Shown: positions 8,258 through 16,197, counted from the stretch's first letter. The stretch is DNA of 64,000 bases from Nitrospira sp. (GCA_005116835.1 SWDM01000024.1:174943-238942); one strand, 5' to 3'. The notes: a model not told the origin generated them from the sequence alone. Numbers and translations: made by a program.

Positions 8258-8557
8258 ATGCCTACGGCCACAGAACGGATTCCCGTTCTCGTCACAAAAG
8301 ACGATAAGAACCGGTTTGCCAAAAAAGCCAAGCGTTTGGGATTCCGCTCAATCGGTGACTTCGCTCGACAGGCCATGACCGGATTCAACCCCAAGGAGGC
8401 CGAGGAAGAAGCGGCCTTCGACGCCCTCCTCACGAACGTGAAGGCCGGCACGCGAAAGGCCGAACAGCGCATCGATCAAACCCTCAAAGCCTGCGACGCC
8501 TCCAATCAACGCATGGCCACACTCGACGCGTGGATGCGTCAGAACGGATATACCTAA
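8258..8557 (+). CDS. CopG/MobC-like ribbon-helix-helix protein
   Basis: 99 residues from ATG 8258, chosen because CAGGGAGG lies just upstream; an earlier in-frame ATG at 8204 lacks a site and would sit inside the promoter region. The start RIPVLVTKDDKNRFAKKAKR then LGFRSIGDFARQAM is the beta strand plus two helices of a ribbon-helix-helix DNA-binding domain with the spacing seen in MobC-type mobilisation accessory proteins. The rest is helical. It is coupled by TAATG to the next gene. It may regulate its own promoter or act at an origin of transfer; no origin was identified. Confidence 0.6.
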   Translation: MPTATERIPVLVTKDDKNRFAKKAKRLGFRSIGDFARQAMTGFNPKEAEEEAAFDALLTNVKAGTRKAEQRIDQTLKACDASNQRMATLDAWMRQNGYT

Positions 8558-8781
8558 TGGGATGGGCTGAAAAAGCCTGGGACGCCTTTCGCGATGTCCT
8601 CCGGCTGCAAGACAAGGTCGAATCACTCAGTCAAAAAGTCGAACTCCAACAAGCCAAAGTTGAAATCCTCAACATCGAAGTCGCCCAGCTTAAAATGGCC
8701 GTCGCGATTCTCCTGTCTCAGGCAGGCATCAAAGACGTGCCCAAATTGCCCTTCTCGCCACCCTCTCAACCAGGATCCTGA
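8557..8781 (+). CDS. Small coiled-coil protein, 74 aa
   Basis: The start overlaps the previous stop (TAATG at 8555-8559), a sign of coupling. Residues 17-52 show a heptad pattern (LQDKVESLSQKVELQQAKVEI and onward), followed by a hydrophobic VAILLSQAGI and a Pro/Ser tail. It probably oligomerises and may be the partner of the ribbon-helix-helix protein. No known family recognised. Confidence 0.6.
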   Translation: MGWAEKAWDAFRDVLRLQDKVESLSQKVELQQAKVEILNIEVAQLKMAVAILLSQAGIKDVPKLPFSPPSQPGS

Positions 8782-8942
8782 GATCCTTCCTGCCAACACC
8801 GCACATCCATACTGAATTCAGGCTCATCCCTCCCGTCCAACCCAGAATCACTCAACCCCAACAATCCTCCAATACATCCTCCGTTCTCACACAACTGAGA
8901 CCCCTCGCCCCTTCCTGAACCGCCCATCACCGATCACCCTCT

Positions 8943-8962
8943 AGGCTCGCTCCGCTCGCACA
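8943..8962. repeat. 20-base dispersed repeat, copy 1
   Basis: AGGCTCGCTCCGCTCGCACA occurs identically at 11366-11385. Both lie between genes. Internally it contains two CGCTC units. Meaning unknown. Apart from this repeat and the HAD fragment from 9020, the long stretch 8782-9396 has no gene I can support. Confidence 0.75.
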
Positions 8963-9019
8963 CCACACCTCTTAAGTAGTTGCCTAACACCATACTCTGA
9001 TCATCGTGGACACTGACCC

Positions 9020-9130
9020 ATGAAACCCGTCCTTTATCACGACATCGACGGAATCCTCTTTGGTGAATACGGCCCTCGCAAGACCCATCAACTCCGTCCA
9101 GGCATCGCTGACTGGTTCCACTCTCTGGAG
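9020..9130 (+). pseudogene. HAD-like hydrolase N-terminal fragment
   Basis: The frame begins MKPVLYHDIDGILFGEYGP and continues RKTHQLRPGIADWF. HDIDGIL is the nucleophile motif of HAD-superfamily phosphatases (DxDGxL type), and the RPG segment is the usual next element. After about residue 35 the frame leaves the family pattern and ends at 9235 without the remaining motifs. I take it as a truncated gene piece. A short in-frame ORF from 9136 with a good GGAGG could be an unrelated small gene that reads into the following SLOG gene; I could not support it. Confidence 0.5.
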
Positions 9131-9396
9131 GCTCTATGCGTGGCATACGACTTCCCTTGCCAAAGCAGACGCATCGCGTCCATCTCACCGCACGAGACCA
9201 GATCAGACGAGACCGCCGAACCTCACGGGCATTAATGGCAGACCAGGATCGTGACCGTGACAACTCCGACTTAACGCCGTTCTGGGAGCTCGTCCACCCG
9301 GACAACTCCGAGCATGACTCCGTGTCGACTCACTCACTCACTCGGCTCGCACAGACTCTAGACCTCATCCTCTTCACTGATCACGCTGGAGGTCCT

Positions 9397-9774
9397 ATGT
9401 CGCATCTCGTCTTAGTCTCTGGCAGCCGCGCATTTCCTTCACCTGACCTGGTCAAGCACCGCATCCGAACCGCCCTCACGCCAGGAGACCGCTTGATGCA
9501 CGGCTGTGCCCGCGGTGTCGACACATGGGCGGAAGAGGCAGCCCGTGCAGTCGGGGCCACCATTCTCCGACGCCCGGCCGATTGGGATCGGTATGGCAAA
9601 CGCGCCGGCATGATTCGCAATGCCGACATGTTCAACGAAGCCCGCCGCGCTGGCGACTTTCGTATTCTGATTTTCTGGGATGGGATCTCTCGCGGGACGA
9701 AGAACATGATTGACCGCTGTGTGGCCGCAGGACTCCCCCACGAAGTCATCCGCTCAGACTCGGCCTCGTCCTAA
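9397..9774 (+). CDS. SLOG-domain protein (DUF2493/YspA type)
   Basis: 125 residues from ATG 9397, preceded by GGAGGTCCT. The sequence LVLVSGSRAFPSPDLV at the start and HGCARGVDTWAEEAAR in the middle are the hallmark of the YspA/cpYpsA branch of the SLOG (Rossmann-like) superfamily, which binds nucleotides or their derivatives. The later RNADMFNEARR and LIFWDGISRGTKNMID complete the fold. Members are common on phages and mobile elements with no defined reaction. A longer reading frame extends 87 codons upstream (from 9136), but the extension lacks family similarity. Confidence 0.8.
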   Translation: MSHLVLVSGSRAFPSPDLVKHRIRTALTPGDRLMHGCARGVDTWAEEAARAVGATILRRPADWDRYGKRAGMIRNADMFNEARRAGDFRILIFWDGISRGTKNMIDRCVAAGLPHEVIRSDSASS

Positions 9775-9859
9775 GACGGCAGATGGCCCGCGGTGCGGGC
9801 ACCTCACTCGGTCCCTGTCCGTACACTCACCATTCACTCACCCTCAAGGAGGATCCGTT

Positions 9860-10258
9860 ATGCTCAACAAGGTCATCATGATCGGGAATCTCACCCGCAA
9901 CCCCGAATTGCGCTATACCCCGAACGGCACCCCGGTGGCCACTCTCGGTCTGGCCTGCTCACGGAAGTTCAAACAGGGCGAGGAGCTCAAGGAAGAAGTC
10001 ACGTTCGTCGATATCGTGGTCTTCGGCAAACAGGCAGAACATTGTAGCCAATATCTCCTGAAAGGCCAGGGCGTGATCATCGAGGGCCGTCTCCAGCAGC
10101 GGCGCTGGGAGACCGAGGACAAGCAGAAACGCAGCAAGCATGAAATCGTGGCGCAATCCGTCACCTTCATGCCGAAGCGAGATGCTGCGTCACAGGACAC
10201 AGGCCACGAGGTCACCGCTGAAGAAGGGGCCATCGAGGACGAACACGCGTCGGTCTAA
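9860..10258 (+). CDS. ssb: Single-stranded DNA-binding protein
   Basis: 132 residues from ATG 9860 with AAGGAGGATCC as ribosome-binding site. It opens MLNKVIMIGNLTRNPELRYT and continues TPNGTPVATLGLA, the OB-fold signature of bacterial SSB, and contains VVFGKQAEHCSQYLLKGQ and IEGRLQQRRWE. The C-terminal tail is acidic (AEEGAIEDEHASV) but lacks the usual DDIPF end, so its contacts with partner proteins may differ from chromosomal SSB. Conjugative plasmids often carry an SSB to protect the transferred strand. Confidence 0.92.
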   Translation: MLNKVIMIGNLTRNPELRYTPNGTPVATLGLACSRKFKQGEELKEEVTFVDIVVFGKQAEHCSQYLLKGQGVIIEGRLQQRRWETEDKQKRSKHEIVAQSVTFMPKRDAASQDTGHEVTAEEGAIEDEHASV

Positions 10259-10632
10259 TCACACGTGATCGATAGGCCCGGCTTGGCCGCCGCTGAGTCG
10301 GGCCGACACGCAGAGGGTCAGGAGGTAGGCTTCGAAGCAGCCATCCTTTCAAGAGTAGGGCCCATTCGGCACTGCCGGCTGGTTCAATCCAGTGCCTGTC
10401 ATCGGAACTGTTACCTGTACGATGATAGAAAAGGGGAGTGAGGCTGAAGCGTGAATCTGGGTTCGCCTGAATGACACGCTCCGAACCGGACAGGTGTTGC
10501 CTTTTGGCGTGACAGCACACTGTACTCTCTGCCGTGTTCCTCATGGCCTCCAGACATCGTCTTCGTCAGAAGGCCGGCTCCGCCGGCACAATCGGCCTTG
10601 GTGTTGATGTACTCGCACCCAAGGAGGCTCCA
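10259..10632. other. Intergenic stretch without a recognised gene
   Basis: 374 bases between ssb and the small gene at 10633. A GGTTCAATCC stretch at 10381-10390 looks like a tRNA T-loop but the flanks do not form the arms of a tRNA. No ORF with a good start was found. Nothing else seen. Confidence 0.5.
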
Positions 10633-10872
10633 ATGCATGTTGGCTCACTGACCGTCGATCTGGCTCGCAATATCCTCTTTATGCGGCTGACCCTGACCAC
10701 ATCCACAGCCACCACGACTCTTCATTGGTCAGGCGGCTGGCGACGCCCCCGCGTGAGACTGAATTCCGGACACGTAGCACGCTGGTTCGGCTCTGAACAG
10801 CAGGACCGGGACCGGCCCCATATGGCGCAATACACCTATCAGGGGACGCTCGGATCCCATGTGCAGTTCTGA
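10633..10872 (+). CDS. Small hypothetical protein, 79 aa
   Basis: ATG 10633 follows AAGGAGGCTCCA, a near-perfect ribosome-binding site; the longer frame upstream has none. The product is basic, with SGGWRRPRVRLNSGHVARWF in the middle, and has no signal peptide or membrane helix. It reads like a small beta-rich domain. No family recognised. The strong ribosome-binding site is the main reason to accept it. Confidence 0.5.
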   Translation: MHVGSLTVDLARNILFMRLTLTTSTATTTLHWSGGWRRPRVRLNSGHVARWFGSEQQDRDRPHMAQYTYQGTLGSHVQF

Positions 10873-10953
10873 CATCAGACACCGTCCCTCAGCACAATCC
10901 CACATCAGACCACCGCCTCACGTCATGCACTCATGTTGATCATGGAGGGCCTC

Positions 10954-11340
10954 ATGCGTACTCGCTTACTCGCAACCACACCGCTCGCGATCCTGCTCAC
11001 CCTGAGCCTCGGTCTCGTGACCCAGGCCACAGCCGAACCCCTCTCGTCTCCACACGACGCACTCGTGTCTGAACTCGTCGTCCTTAAAACCACGACCTGG
11101 GCACCACGAGGGCTGACAGACAGCACCAAGGCCTGTGAGATCGCCAAGAACCTCGCTTTGGCGCGTCTTGGGGCCAAACTCTCAGACCTTCGTGTGGTGG
11201 AACGCACGGACACCGCGAGCTTCCCGTCCCACCTGACCTGCCAATGGGATCCGGCACGCCAGGCTTATCAAACGATCCTCTCTATTGAAATACCCAGCAC
11301 ACTCACTTTCGGCAGCCTCACGTCAGACCGTCTGTATTGA
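10954..11340 (+). CDS. Secreted protein of unknown function (paralogue of the gene at 1721)
   Basis: 128 residues from ATG 10954, chosen for GGAGGG seven bases upstream over the in-frame ATG at 10933. A signal peptide is clear (MRTRLLATTPLAILLTLSLG, cleavage near AEP about residue 27). The mature part carries CEIAKNLALARLGAKL, CQWDPARQ and LSIEIP, in the same order as the protein at 1721. Overall identity is low, but motif order and length agree. Periplasmic location inferred; role unknown. Confidence 0.65.
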   Translation: MRTRLLATTPLAILLTLSLGLVTQATAEPLSSPHDALVSELVVLKTTTWAPRGLTDSTKACEIAKNLALARLGAKLSDLRVVERTDTASFPSHLTCQWDPARQAYQTILSIEIPSTLTFGSLTSDRLY

Positions 11341-11365
11341 TTGTCGCTCTCTGAACAAGAGTCGG

Positions 11366-11385
11366 AGGCTCGCTCCGCTCGCACA
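11366..11385. repeat. 20-base dispersed repeat, copy 2
   Basis: Identical to 8943-8962. It lies 26 bases after the secreted-protein stop and about 43 bases before the next start. Confidence 0.75.
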
Positions 11386-11428
11386 GTATTGACGTGGAGT
11401 GGTTCACGTCACCAACAAGGAGGAATCG

Positions 11429-11638
11429 ATGCAAACCGAACCTGGACGTTTTGCTGTGAGCACGCAAGCTAGCCGCACCCTCTTGGTGGCGAAACGACAA
11501 GTCGCCTCGTCCGAAATCGACGCGATCGCCCGCCGTCGTGCCCGTCGCGAATCTGACGTTACGACACCGTCCACCACGCACGTCTCCCTCAGTGAGGCGT
11601 TCGCCAGACAGCGGCAACGCGACGCACAGGCTCAGTAG
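11429..11638 (+). CDS. Small basic hypothetical protein, 69 aa
   Basis: ATG 11429 follows AAGGAGGAATCG. The product is hydrophilic with an Arg-rich core (DAIARRRARRESDV) and an Arg/Gln-rich end (FARQRQRDAQAQ). It looks helical and may bind nucleic acid, but nothing identifies it. It is convergent with the exonuclease VII-like gene. Confidence 0.5.
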   Translation: MQTEPGRFAVSTQASRTLLVAKRQVASSEIDAIARRRARRESDVTTPSTTHVSLSEAFARQRQRDAQAQ

Positions 11639-11659
11639 CTCACCTCACCCTGCCGATCC

Positions 11660-11686
11660 GGCGCGGGTACCTTCGGCGCCCGCGCC
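11660..11686. terminator. Hairpin between convergent genes
   Basis: GGCGCGGG at 11660-11667 pairs with CCCGCGCC at 11679-11686 around an 11-base loop. It follows the plus-strand gene ending at 11638 by 21 bases. There is no T run, so termination may need Rho or may be weak. Confidence 0.45.
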
Positions 11687-11737
11687 CGGCTCGGTTCGCC
11701 TCCACCCTGACGGCAGGTGGCTTTTGCACCCGTGTGT

Positions 11738-11779
11738 GCTGGCGGATCCGCGCTCACCTTGCGAGCGCGGCCCGCCAGC
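11738..11779. terminator. Strong hairpin at the end of the exonuclease VII-like gene
   Basis: GCTGGCGG at 11738 pairs with CCGCCAGC ending at 11779, and inside it CGCGCTC pairs with GAGCGCG; two short mismatched bulges separate the stems. The structure begins exactly at the stop codon of the minus-strand gene (11779-11781), so it probably ends that transcript, and it can also act on the plus strand. Confidence 0.55.
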
Positions 11780-12897
11780 TACCACCACCCTATCACGCGC
11801 CCCAACACCCACCCCACCATCACTCCGAGCGCAATGACGGCCACCCATTTCCAACGTCTCTGATCGAACAGGATGTCGGCGCGCTCCTTACGGAGCGCGC
11901 CGAGGGCCACATCCGACTCTGCGAGGGCCGTTCGATCCTTCGCCCGCTCTTGTTCGATCTGCGCCAGCTTCGCCGTCCGCTCCAGACGATCCTTGTCTAA
12001 GATCTCGAGCTTGCCTAAGACCGTCCGATATTCCTTGTCGAGATCCACCAGGCTCAACCGTTTTTGCTCAGCAGCCCGCCGGGCTTTGGCTTCCAATTGA
12101 TCGCGCAACCACCGCCCTAACGCTCCGGGCACCGGAAACGTGAGATCGGCCAGTTCATCCGCTAATGTCGAGTCACTGGCATGCCCGATCGCTGTCATCA
12201 CCGGAATCACACGCTCACTCAACGCCGCTAACACGACGTCATGTTCTAACGCTTGGATACCTTCCCCCCCGCCACGCGCCAGCACTATACAATCCACTTG
12301 CCCCACTTTCACTTGCAGCGCGCGAAACGCCTGCGCCACGCTCTCAGGATTCATCATCTTTACCGGAACCACGTCAAACGTCAGGAGATCTTCATACCCT
12401 GCCAACTGCGTCCGTATATCACGATCCGCTTCCCCCCCTTGACTCGTGAGTAAGACCATGGACGGTTTCTCTTTGAGAAACATATCCACCACCACGGCTT
12501 TGGGACGTTGTAGCGCCTCCATAAAGCGCATGCGCAACTCATCACGCGAGGTGGATGACACCATCGTCTCTTGAATGCCGAGCACTTCCAATTCCGGTTC
12601 GACGGAGATCCCGGGCTTTTTCACTTTAAAGCGCACCAAGGCACAGACCACGATCAGATGATTCCACTCTGGGATCTTCTTCCCCTCCATCCACGCCCGT
12701 AATCGCACCGTAGGGACGTCAGGATCTTCCAAATCAAAATAACACCGATTGTCCCACGGTTTCGGATTACGCCCGATCCCAAGCACGTAAATCGGTGATG
12801 CACCTAGTGCAGTCCCTGCCACTCCATCTACCACCCGCTGCAGCAACGACACCACACCAGAAGGCCGACAAGTCACCGGTTGCTCACCCATACTCAC
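11779..12897 (-). CDS. Exonuclease VII large-subunit-like protein with C-terminal membrane anchor
   Basis: 372 residues. Residues 35-110 resemble the N-terminal OB fold of XseA (CYFDLEDPDVPTVRLRAWM). Residues 145-255 carry the catalytic-domain landmarks of XseA: VLLTSQGGEADRDI, then VDCIVLARGGGEGIQALE and IPVMTAIGHASDSTLADELA. Residues 265-345 form a long coiled coil, as in XseA, but the protein ends in a hydrophobic helix (WVAVIALGVMVGWVLGRVIG, about 350-370). XseA normally has no membrane anchor and is longer (about 450). No XseB small subunit is encoded nearby. It is the last gene of a three-gene minus-strand operon. Function as a membrane-bound single-strand nuclease is inferred. Confidence 0.75.
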   Translation of the reverse strand: MSMGEQPVTCRPSGVVSLLQRVVDGVAGTALGASPIYVLGIGRNPKPWDNRCYFDLEDPDVPTVRLRAWMEGKKIPEWNHLIVVCALVRFKVKKPGISVEPELEVLGIQETMVSSTSRDELRMRFMEALQRPKAVVVDMFLKEKPSMVLLTSQGGEADRDIRTQLAGYEDLLTFDVVPVKMMNPESVAQAFRALQVKVGQVDCIVLARGGGEGIQALEHDVVLAALSERVIPVMTAIGHASDSTLADELADLTFPVPGALGRWLRDQLEAKARRAAEQKRLSLVDLDKEYRTVLGKLEILDKDRLERTAKLAQIEQERAKDRTALAESDVALGALRKERADILFDQRRWKWVAVIALGVMVGWVLGRVIGWW

Positions 12898-13406
12898 CGC
12901 CTTCCTTCCCTGATCGCTCGATGGAGTATGTCAGACCAGCTCGCCACCCATTGCTCCTGCCAGGCCACCAACAATATCGCACTCACACAACACGTGCAGT
13001 TGAGGTAATCCGCAAGACCCGCATTTCGCCACGACGCCAATCGCACGCGAGACTCAGGACCGTGATACCACGGCCACCACAATGGCACCCCCCTGATAGG
13101 GCATCCAACGGGATATGGCTGGCCCATCCCACCCAGAGTGCCCCCACAATCTCTAATGGCAACCCGATGGCCCACCCAACAATTCCCGTCACGATACTCC
13201 ACAGGAATGAATGGGTCCGTTGACGGCCCCCTACCAAAGACCGGATTGGGAAGCAACTGACAGACTCGCTAGCCTAACGGCGATTGCACTTCATCAAGAT
13301 CTGGCAACACAGCCCACGTGACGCCTGCCACCAACACCAATGGGTCAGGACCCAGACACCATCCCGTCAGTGCCAACGCCCCAGCAATATGCGTGACGGG
13401 CATCAT
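12894..13406 (-). pseudogene. YdjM/DUF457-like membrane hydrolase gene, broken
   Basis: From ATG 13406 (or 13403; RBS AAGGAGACAGA) the frame reads MPVTHIAGALALTGWCLGP and later VLPDLDEVQSPLG, the N-terminus of the YdjM/DUF457 family of metal-dependent inner-membrane hydrolases. An in-frame TAG follows at about codon 45. Then the family pattern resumes (LLPNPVFGRG), switches frame to RTHSFLWSIVTG and ASHIPLDALSGG, and switches back to GVPLWWPW before ending at 12894. One nonsense and two frame changes make it non-functional unless the sequence has errors. It sits between the genes at 13403 and 12897, overlapping both by a few bases, so it was part of their operon. Confidence 0.7.
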
Positions 13407-13801
13407 TCTGTCTCCTTATGCGCATCGGCACGTCCGAGCGCCACGTCCGCCGCCAACCGTTCTCGAAACCCCCGAATACGGACCCGCGTTTTCACCCGAC
13501 GAGCCAAAGCTATCAAGAATGGCTTCATCTCACTCGGCATTTTACAATAATATCGCGCTTCGCCTGCCAACCGAGTCGGACTGAGCCATGGCATCTTGTT
13601 AATACGTTTTTCCATCCAGCTATCCAACTTGGCATACTGTTGTCGACGCCCTGTCACATCGAGAATGATGTTCCAACATCGCTCCAGATCTTCTGAATGG
13701 TGATACGCGATCTGCTCAATGATGTGATCAAATGCCTGTCGTAACGCCTCTCGCCCATGAGCTGCCACTGGCACGCCCGCGGCATGTTCCTCATCCCCCA
13801 T
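13403..13801 (-). CDS. Hypothetical protein, 132 aa, first gene of the exonuclease VII-like operon
   Basis: ATG 13801 follows AAGGAGAAGTC. The product is hydrophilic and mainly helical, with a middle part rich in aromatic and basic residues (LDSWMEKRINKMPWL, then ARYYCKMPSEMKPFLIALARR) and an Arg-rich end. It has one Cys pair far apart and no membrane helix. The gene overlaps the broken ydjM-like gene by four bases. No family recognised. Confidence 0.6.
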   Translation of the reverse strand: MGDEEHAAGVPVAAHGREALRQAFDHIIEQIAYHHSEDLERCWNIILDVTGRRQQYAKLDSWMEKRINKMPWLSPTRLAGEARYYCKMPSEMKPFLIALARRVKTRVRIRGFRERLAADVALGRADAHKETE

Positions 13802-13900
13802 GACTTCTCCTTACCAAGCGGTCTTTGAGCGGCTTCTTCTCTCTGTCTCTTCATGGAGTACTACGGGATCACTACTTGGCTGAGTGCATAATGGAAATAG

Positions 13901-13918
13901 ACATCTATTTATAGATGT
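13901..13918. promoter_or_regulatory. Perfect 18-base palindrome, candidate operator
   Basis: ACATCTAT-TT-ATAGATGT is a perfect inverted repeat. It lies 100 bases upstream of the minus-strand operon starting at 13801 and 430 bases upstream of the partition locus, in a 545-base divergent intergenic region. It is the kind of site a dimeric repressor binds. Which protein binds it is unknown. Confidence 0.5.
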
Positions 13919-14215
13919 TATGTCCGTACAAACCGCGTACAGCATTCGACGAGCCCCGACACCTCCTCCCCTCAGCCCACTCCACACACCGGATCGTCCC
14001 TGCGCAGCACCAGGCATCCACGATATGAAAGGAGTCGAACTCGACACCCTTGATTTTATTGGTTTTGTATCCGGCCGCCGCCATCCACCACCAAGACATC
14101 CGCCCTCTGACCGCCAACTCTCCGCTGAACTGCCGCTCATGGTGCACGACGTCACGACTTCGAACCTCCCTATCTCACAACACTTTCTCCTCATCTTCCC
14201 CGTCCTGATCACTCC

Positions 14216-14262
14216 TGCGACGCCACGCTGACGCCATGCTGGTGGCGTAGCTGGCGCCATAG
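14216..14262 (+). repeat. Four tandem 11-12 base repeats, candidate parC centromere
   Basis: Four units in a row: TGCGACGCCACG, CTGACGCCATG, CTGGTGGCGTAG, CTGGCGCCATAG. They share CTG, a GCC/GGC core and a terminal (T)AG or ATG. They lie 85 bases upstream of the ParM-like start. In R1-type partition systems the centromere is a set of about 11-base direct repeats upstream of parM that ParR binds, so the position and unit length fit. Unit similarity is imperfect, so this remains a candidate. Between 13919 and 14215 nothing else was recognised. Confidence 0.4.
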
Positions 14263-14346
14263 GCTCATTGTTCGCGATCCCGTATAACCCAGATAGAAGA
14301 TGTGCCACAGAGTGACTCTGATCACCTATCACGCAAGGAGACTGAT

Positions 14347-15411
14347 ATGAGAAAAGCAAGCAGACACAAACCTCGCATCACCAAACCGCTCGGGAATCCA
14401 CCCCCACCGTCCATGCTCATCGGCTTGGACGTCGGCTATGGCTACACCAAATTCGTGAGCCACGATCACCAACGCATGATTCTTCCCTCCCTGGTCGCCC
14501 CTGCCGATATGCACACCTTTTCCTTAGGACTCGGGGATAACGGCCATACCGTCACCGTGGATGGCGCGGACTATGTGGTCGGAGAAGGCGCAGTGAGCCG
14601 AGGATTTCGATTTTCGGAAGAATATGACGGTTGGTGGACCTCGGTCCGCTATAAGGCCCTGATCCAGTATCTCAAGCAATTTATCCCCCCACACAGTCAC
14701 GTCTGTAGTGGACTCCCCCTTCATGTGTTCAATGCCGTCAAGGCGCATGAGCAGGTCCAGGACGTCATTCGCCATGGACTGCGCGCGTCACGGGTCACGC
14801 TCATGCCACAAGGCGTCGGGGCGTTTTGCGCCGCCACCACGATGGATGAGAGTCTGAAACTTGGACGGGTCGGCATCGTGGATATCGGGGGGAGAACGAC
14901 CGAGTTAGTGACCCTGTGCGATGGGAATTTTCTCGCACACCAATCAAAAGGGCTGGTCTTAGGGGTCAGTACCCTCTTTCAGAAGGCGGCGGTTCAACTC
15001 GCCACACACACAGAACGGACCATTGATGCGTATGAATTCGATTGGGCGTTTCGCCAGACCAAACCCATCATGATCAAGGGCGAGCCAGTCAGCCAGGAGG
15101 TCTTAACGCGTGTGGTGCAGCCGTTGATCGCACCCTTCCTCGACGAACTCTTTCGTGACATGACGACCCTCTGGGGGGCCGGTGCCCCAGGTCTCGATCG
15201 GTTGGTGTTTTGTGGAGGAGGGGCAGCACTCCTGCAGGAGCAATTGTCGGCCTTTCGGTCACACTATACGGTCATGCCGGACAGCCAGTTTGCCAATGCG
15301 TTGGGGTATCTGACCTATGCGCGGTGGACCACCCCACAGGCAGAACCTGCAATCCCAGCACCAGCGACGCACGTAGACAGCCTGATCGAGGTTGCCGCAC
15401 CTGTGGCCTAG
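14347..15411 (+). CDS. parM: ParM/StbA-family actin-like plasmid segregation ATPase
   Basis: 354 residues from ATG 14347 (RBS CAAGGAGACTGAT). Actin-fold landmarks: phosphate-1 motif IGLDVGYGYTKF (about residues 26-37), the connect/phosphate-2 motif GIVDIGGRTTELV (about 179-191) and the adenosine motif LVFCGGGAALL near residue 290. The family polymerises with ATP into filaments that push plasmid copies apart. The next gene, 10 bases downstream, looks like the ParR adaptor, and tandem repeats that could be the centromere lie upstream, so the locus has the three parts of a type II partition system. Confidence 0.85.
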   Translation: MRKASRHKPRITKPLGNPPPPSMLIGLDVGYGYTKFVSHDHQRMILPSLVAPADMHTFSLGLGDNGHTVTVDGADYVVGEGAVSRGFRFSEEYDGWWTSVRYKALIQYLKQFIPPHSHVCSGLPLHVFNAVKAHEQVQDVIRHGLRASRVTLMPQGVGAFCAATTMDESLKLGRVGIVDIGGRTTELVTLCDGNFLAHQSKGLVLGVSTLFQKAAVQLATHTERTIDAYEFDWAFRQTKPIMIKGEPVSQEVLTRVVQPLIAPFLDELFRDMTTLWGAGAPGLDRLVFCGGGAALLQEQLSAFRSHYTVMPDSQFANALGYLTYARWTTPQAEPAIPAPATHVDSLIEVAAPVA

Positions 15412-15421
15412 GAGCAGGCTG

Positions 15422-15736
15422 GTGAGATTGCACATTCGGCTGAATCCATCAAAGGAAGAAGACCGTCTCATTACAAGATGGCTGGCCCGGTATCACCGGG
15501 GAGCACGGCGGCAGGGCATCATTAAGGCGTGCCTTGCCGCCGGAGCACGCGCATTCTTTGAAGAGGCCGCCGCGCGCCAGGCCGCGACTCCTGCGGCGAG
15601 TTCCACAATCTCACCAGCGCCAGCGCCGGTAGTCATTCCATCCTTTACCAGCCTTGGTCAGCTGGTCCAGAACCAGCCATCCCCCGCGGTGTCGCGGGGG
15701 ACGGCTGACATCGATCGCACGCCACGACAATCCTAA
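15422..15736 (+). CDS. ParR-like DNA-binding adaptor, start GTG
   Basis: 104 residues from GTG 15422, chosen because TAGGAGCAGG precedes it. The N-terminal part RLHIRLNPSKEEDRLITRWL then ARRQGIIKACLAAGARAFF has the strand-helix-helix layout of a ribbon-helix-helix domain. The C-terminal part is rich in Ala, Pro and Ser and probably unstructured; in ParR proteins the tail binds the end of the ParM filament. Position directly after parM supports the call. The partner relation is inferred. Confidence 0.6.
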   Translation: MRLHIRLNPSKEEDRLITRWLARYHRGARRQGIIKACLAAGARAFFEEAAARQAATPAASSTISPAPAPVVIPSFTSLGQLVQNQPSPAVSRGTADIDRTPRQS

Positions 15737-16123
15737 ACACACACACGCCCTCTCCACCCGTCCCTCACCCAACCAGTGCCCCAGCTCGACTCCGTCCCAT
15801 CTCTCGCCTGCTCTGGAGACCCACTCCTTCACGACAGCTGGGCGATGACTCGGACGTGCACGAAAATGGGTCCAACACCGGCGGGTCAACAGGATCCAGC
15901 CACTACGCTGTAGAGACGACTCGGCTCTCATCCGAGCCACGCACACAGGCGCACCCAACTCCGACAATCGATCCTCCGTCAGTGTAGAGTCCGAGGACTC
16001 GTCACCCTCCTCGCTGGAGGGCCACCCGCGCCTATCAGAGAGTCCCTCTCGGACGGACGACCCCACACGCACACAGGCCTGCGATGCAATGAACGGGAAG
16101 AGAGACAATTTCCAAGTAAATAA

Positions 16124-16143
16124 CCCCGCCCTTCCGGGCGGGG
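16124..16143. terminator. G+C-rich hairpin, first of a pair
   Basis: CCCCGCCC-TTCC-GGGCGGGG is a perfect 8-base stem with a four-base loop. A near copy lies at 16198-16217. Two such hairpins about 55 bases apart in a gene-free region (15737-16254) look like ends of a small non-autonomous element or a double terminator. There is no T run after either. Confidence 0.5.
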
Positions 16144-16197
16144 CATTTGTAAACCAAGCGGGCTTTTTCCTACGCTTCGCTACGGGCTGCCATTCCT

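Noticed and set aside
9136..9396. N-terminal extension of the SLOG gene from ATG 9136
   Set aside because: Although GGAGG precedes 9136, the extension has no similarity to the family and a second GGAGG directly precedes ATG 9397.
10375..10400. Possible tRNA T-arm (GGTTCAATCC)
   Set aside because: The surrounding bases give only a four-pair stem and no anticodon or D arm, so no tRNA is supported.
13811..14359. Minus-strand ORF covering the region upstream of parM
   Set aside because: It would cover the palindrome at 13901 and the tandem repeats, and its sequence shows no domain-like pattern.
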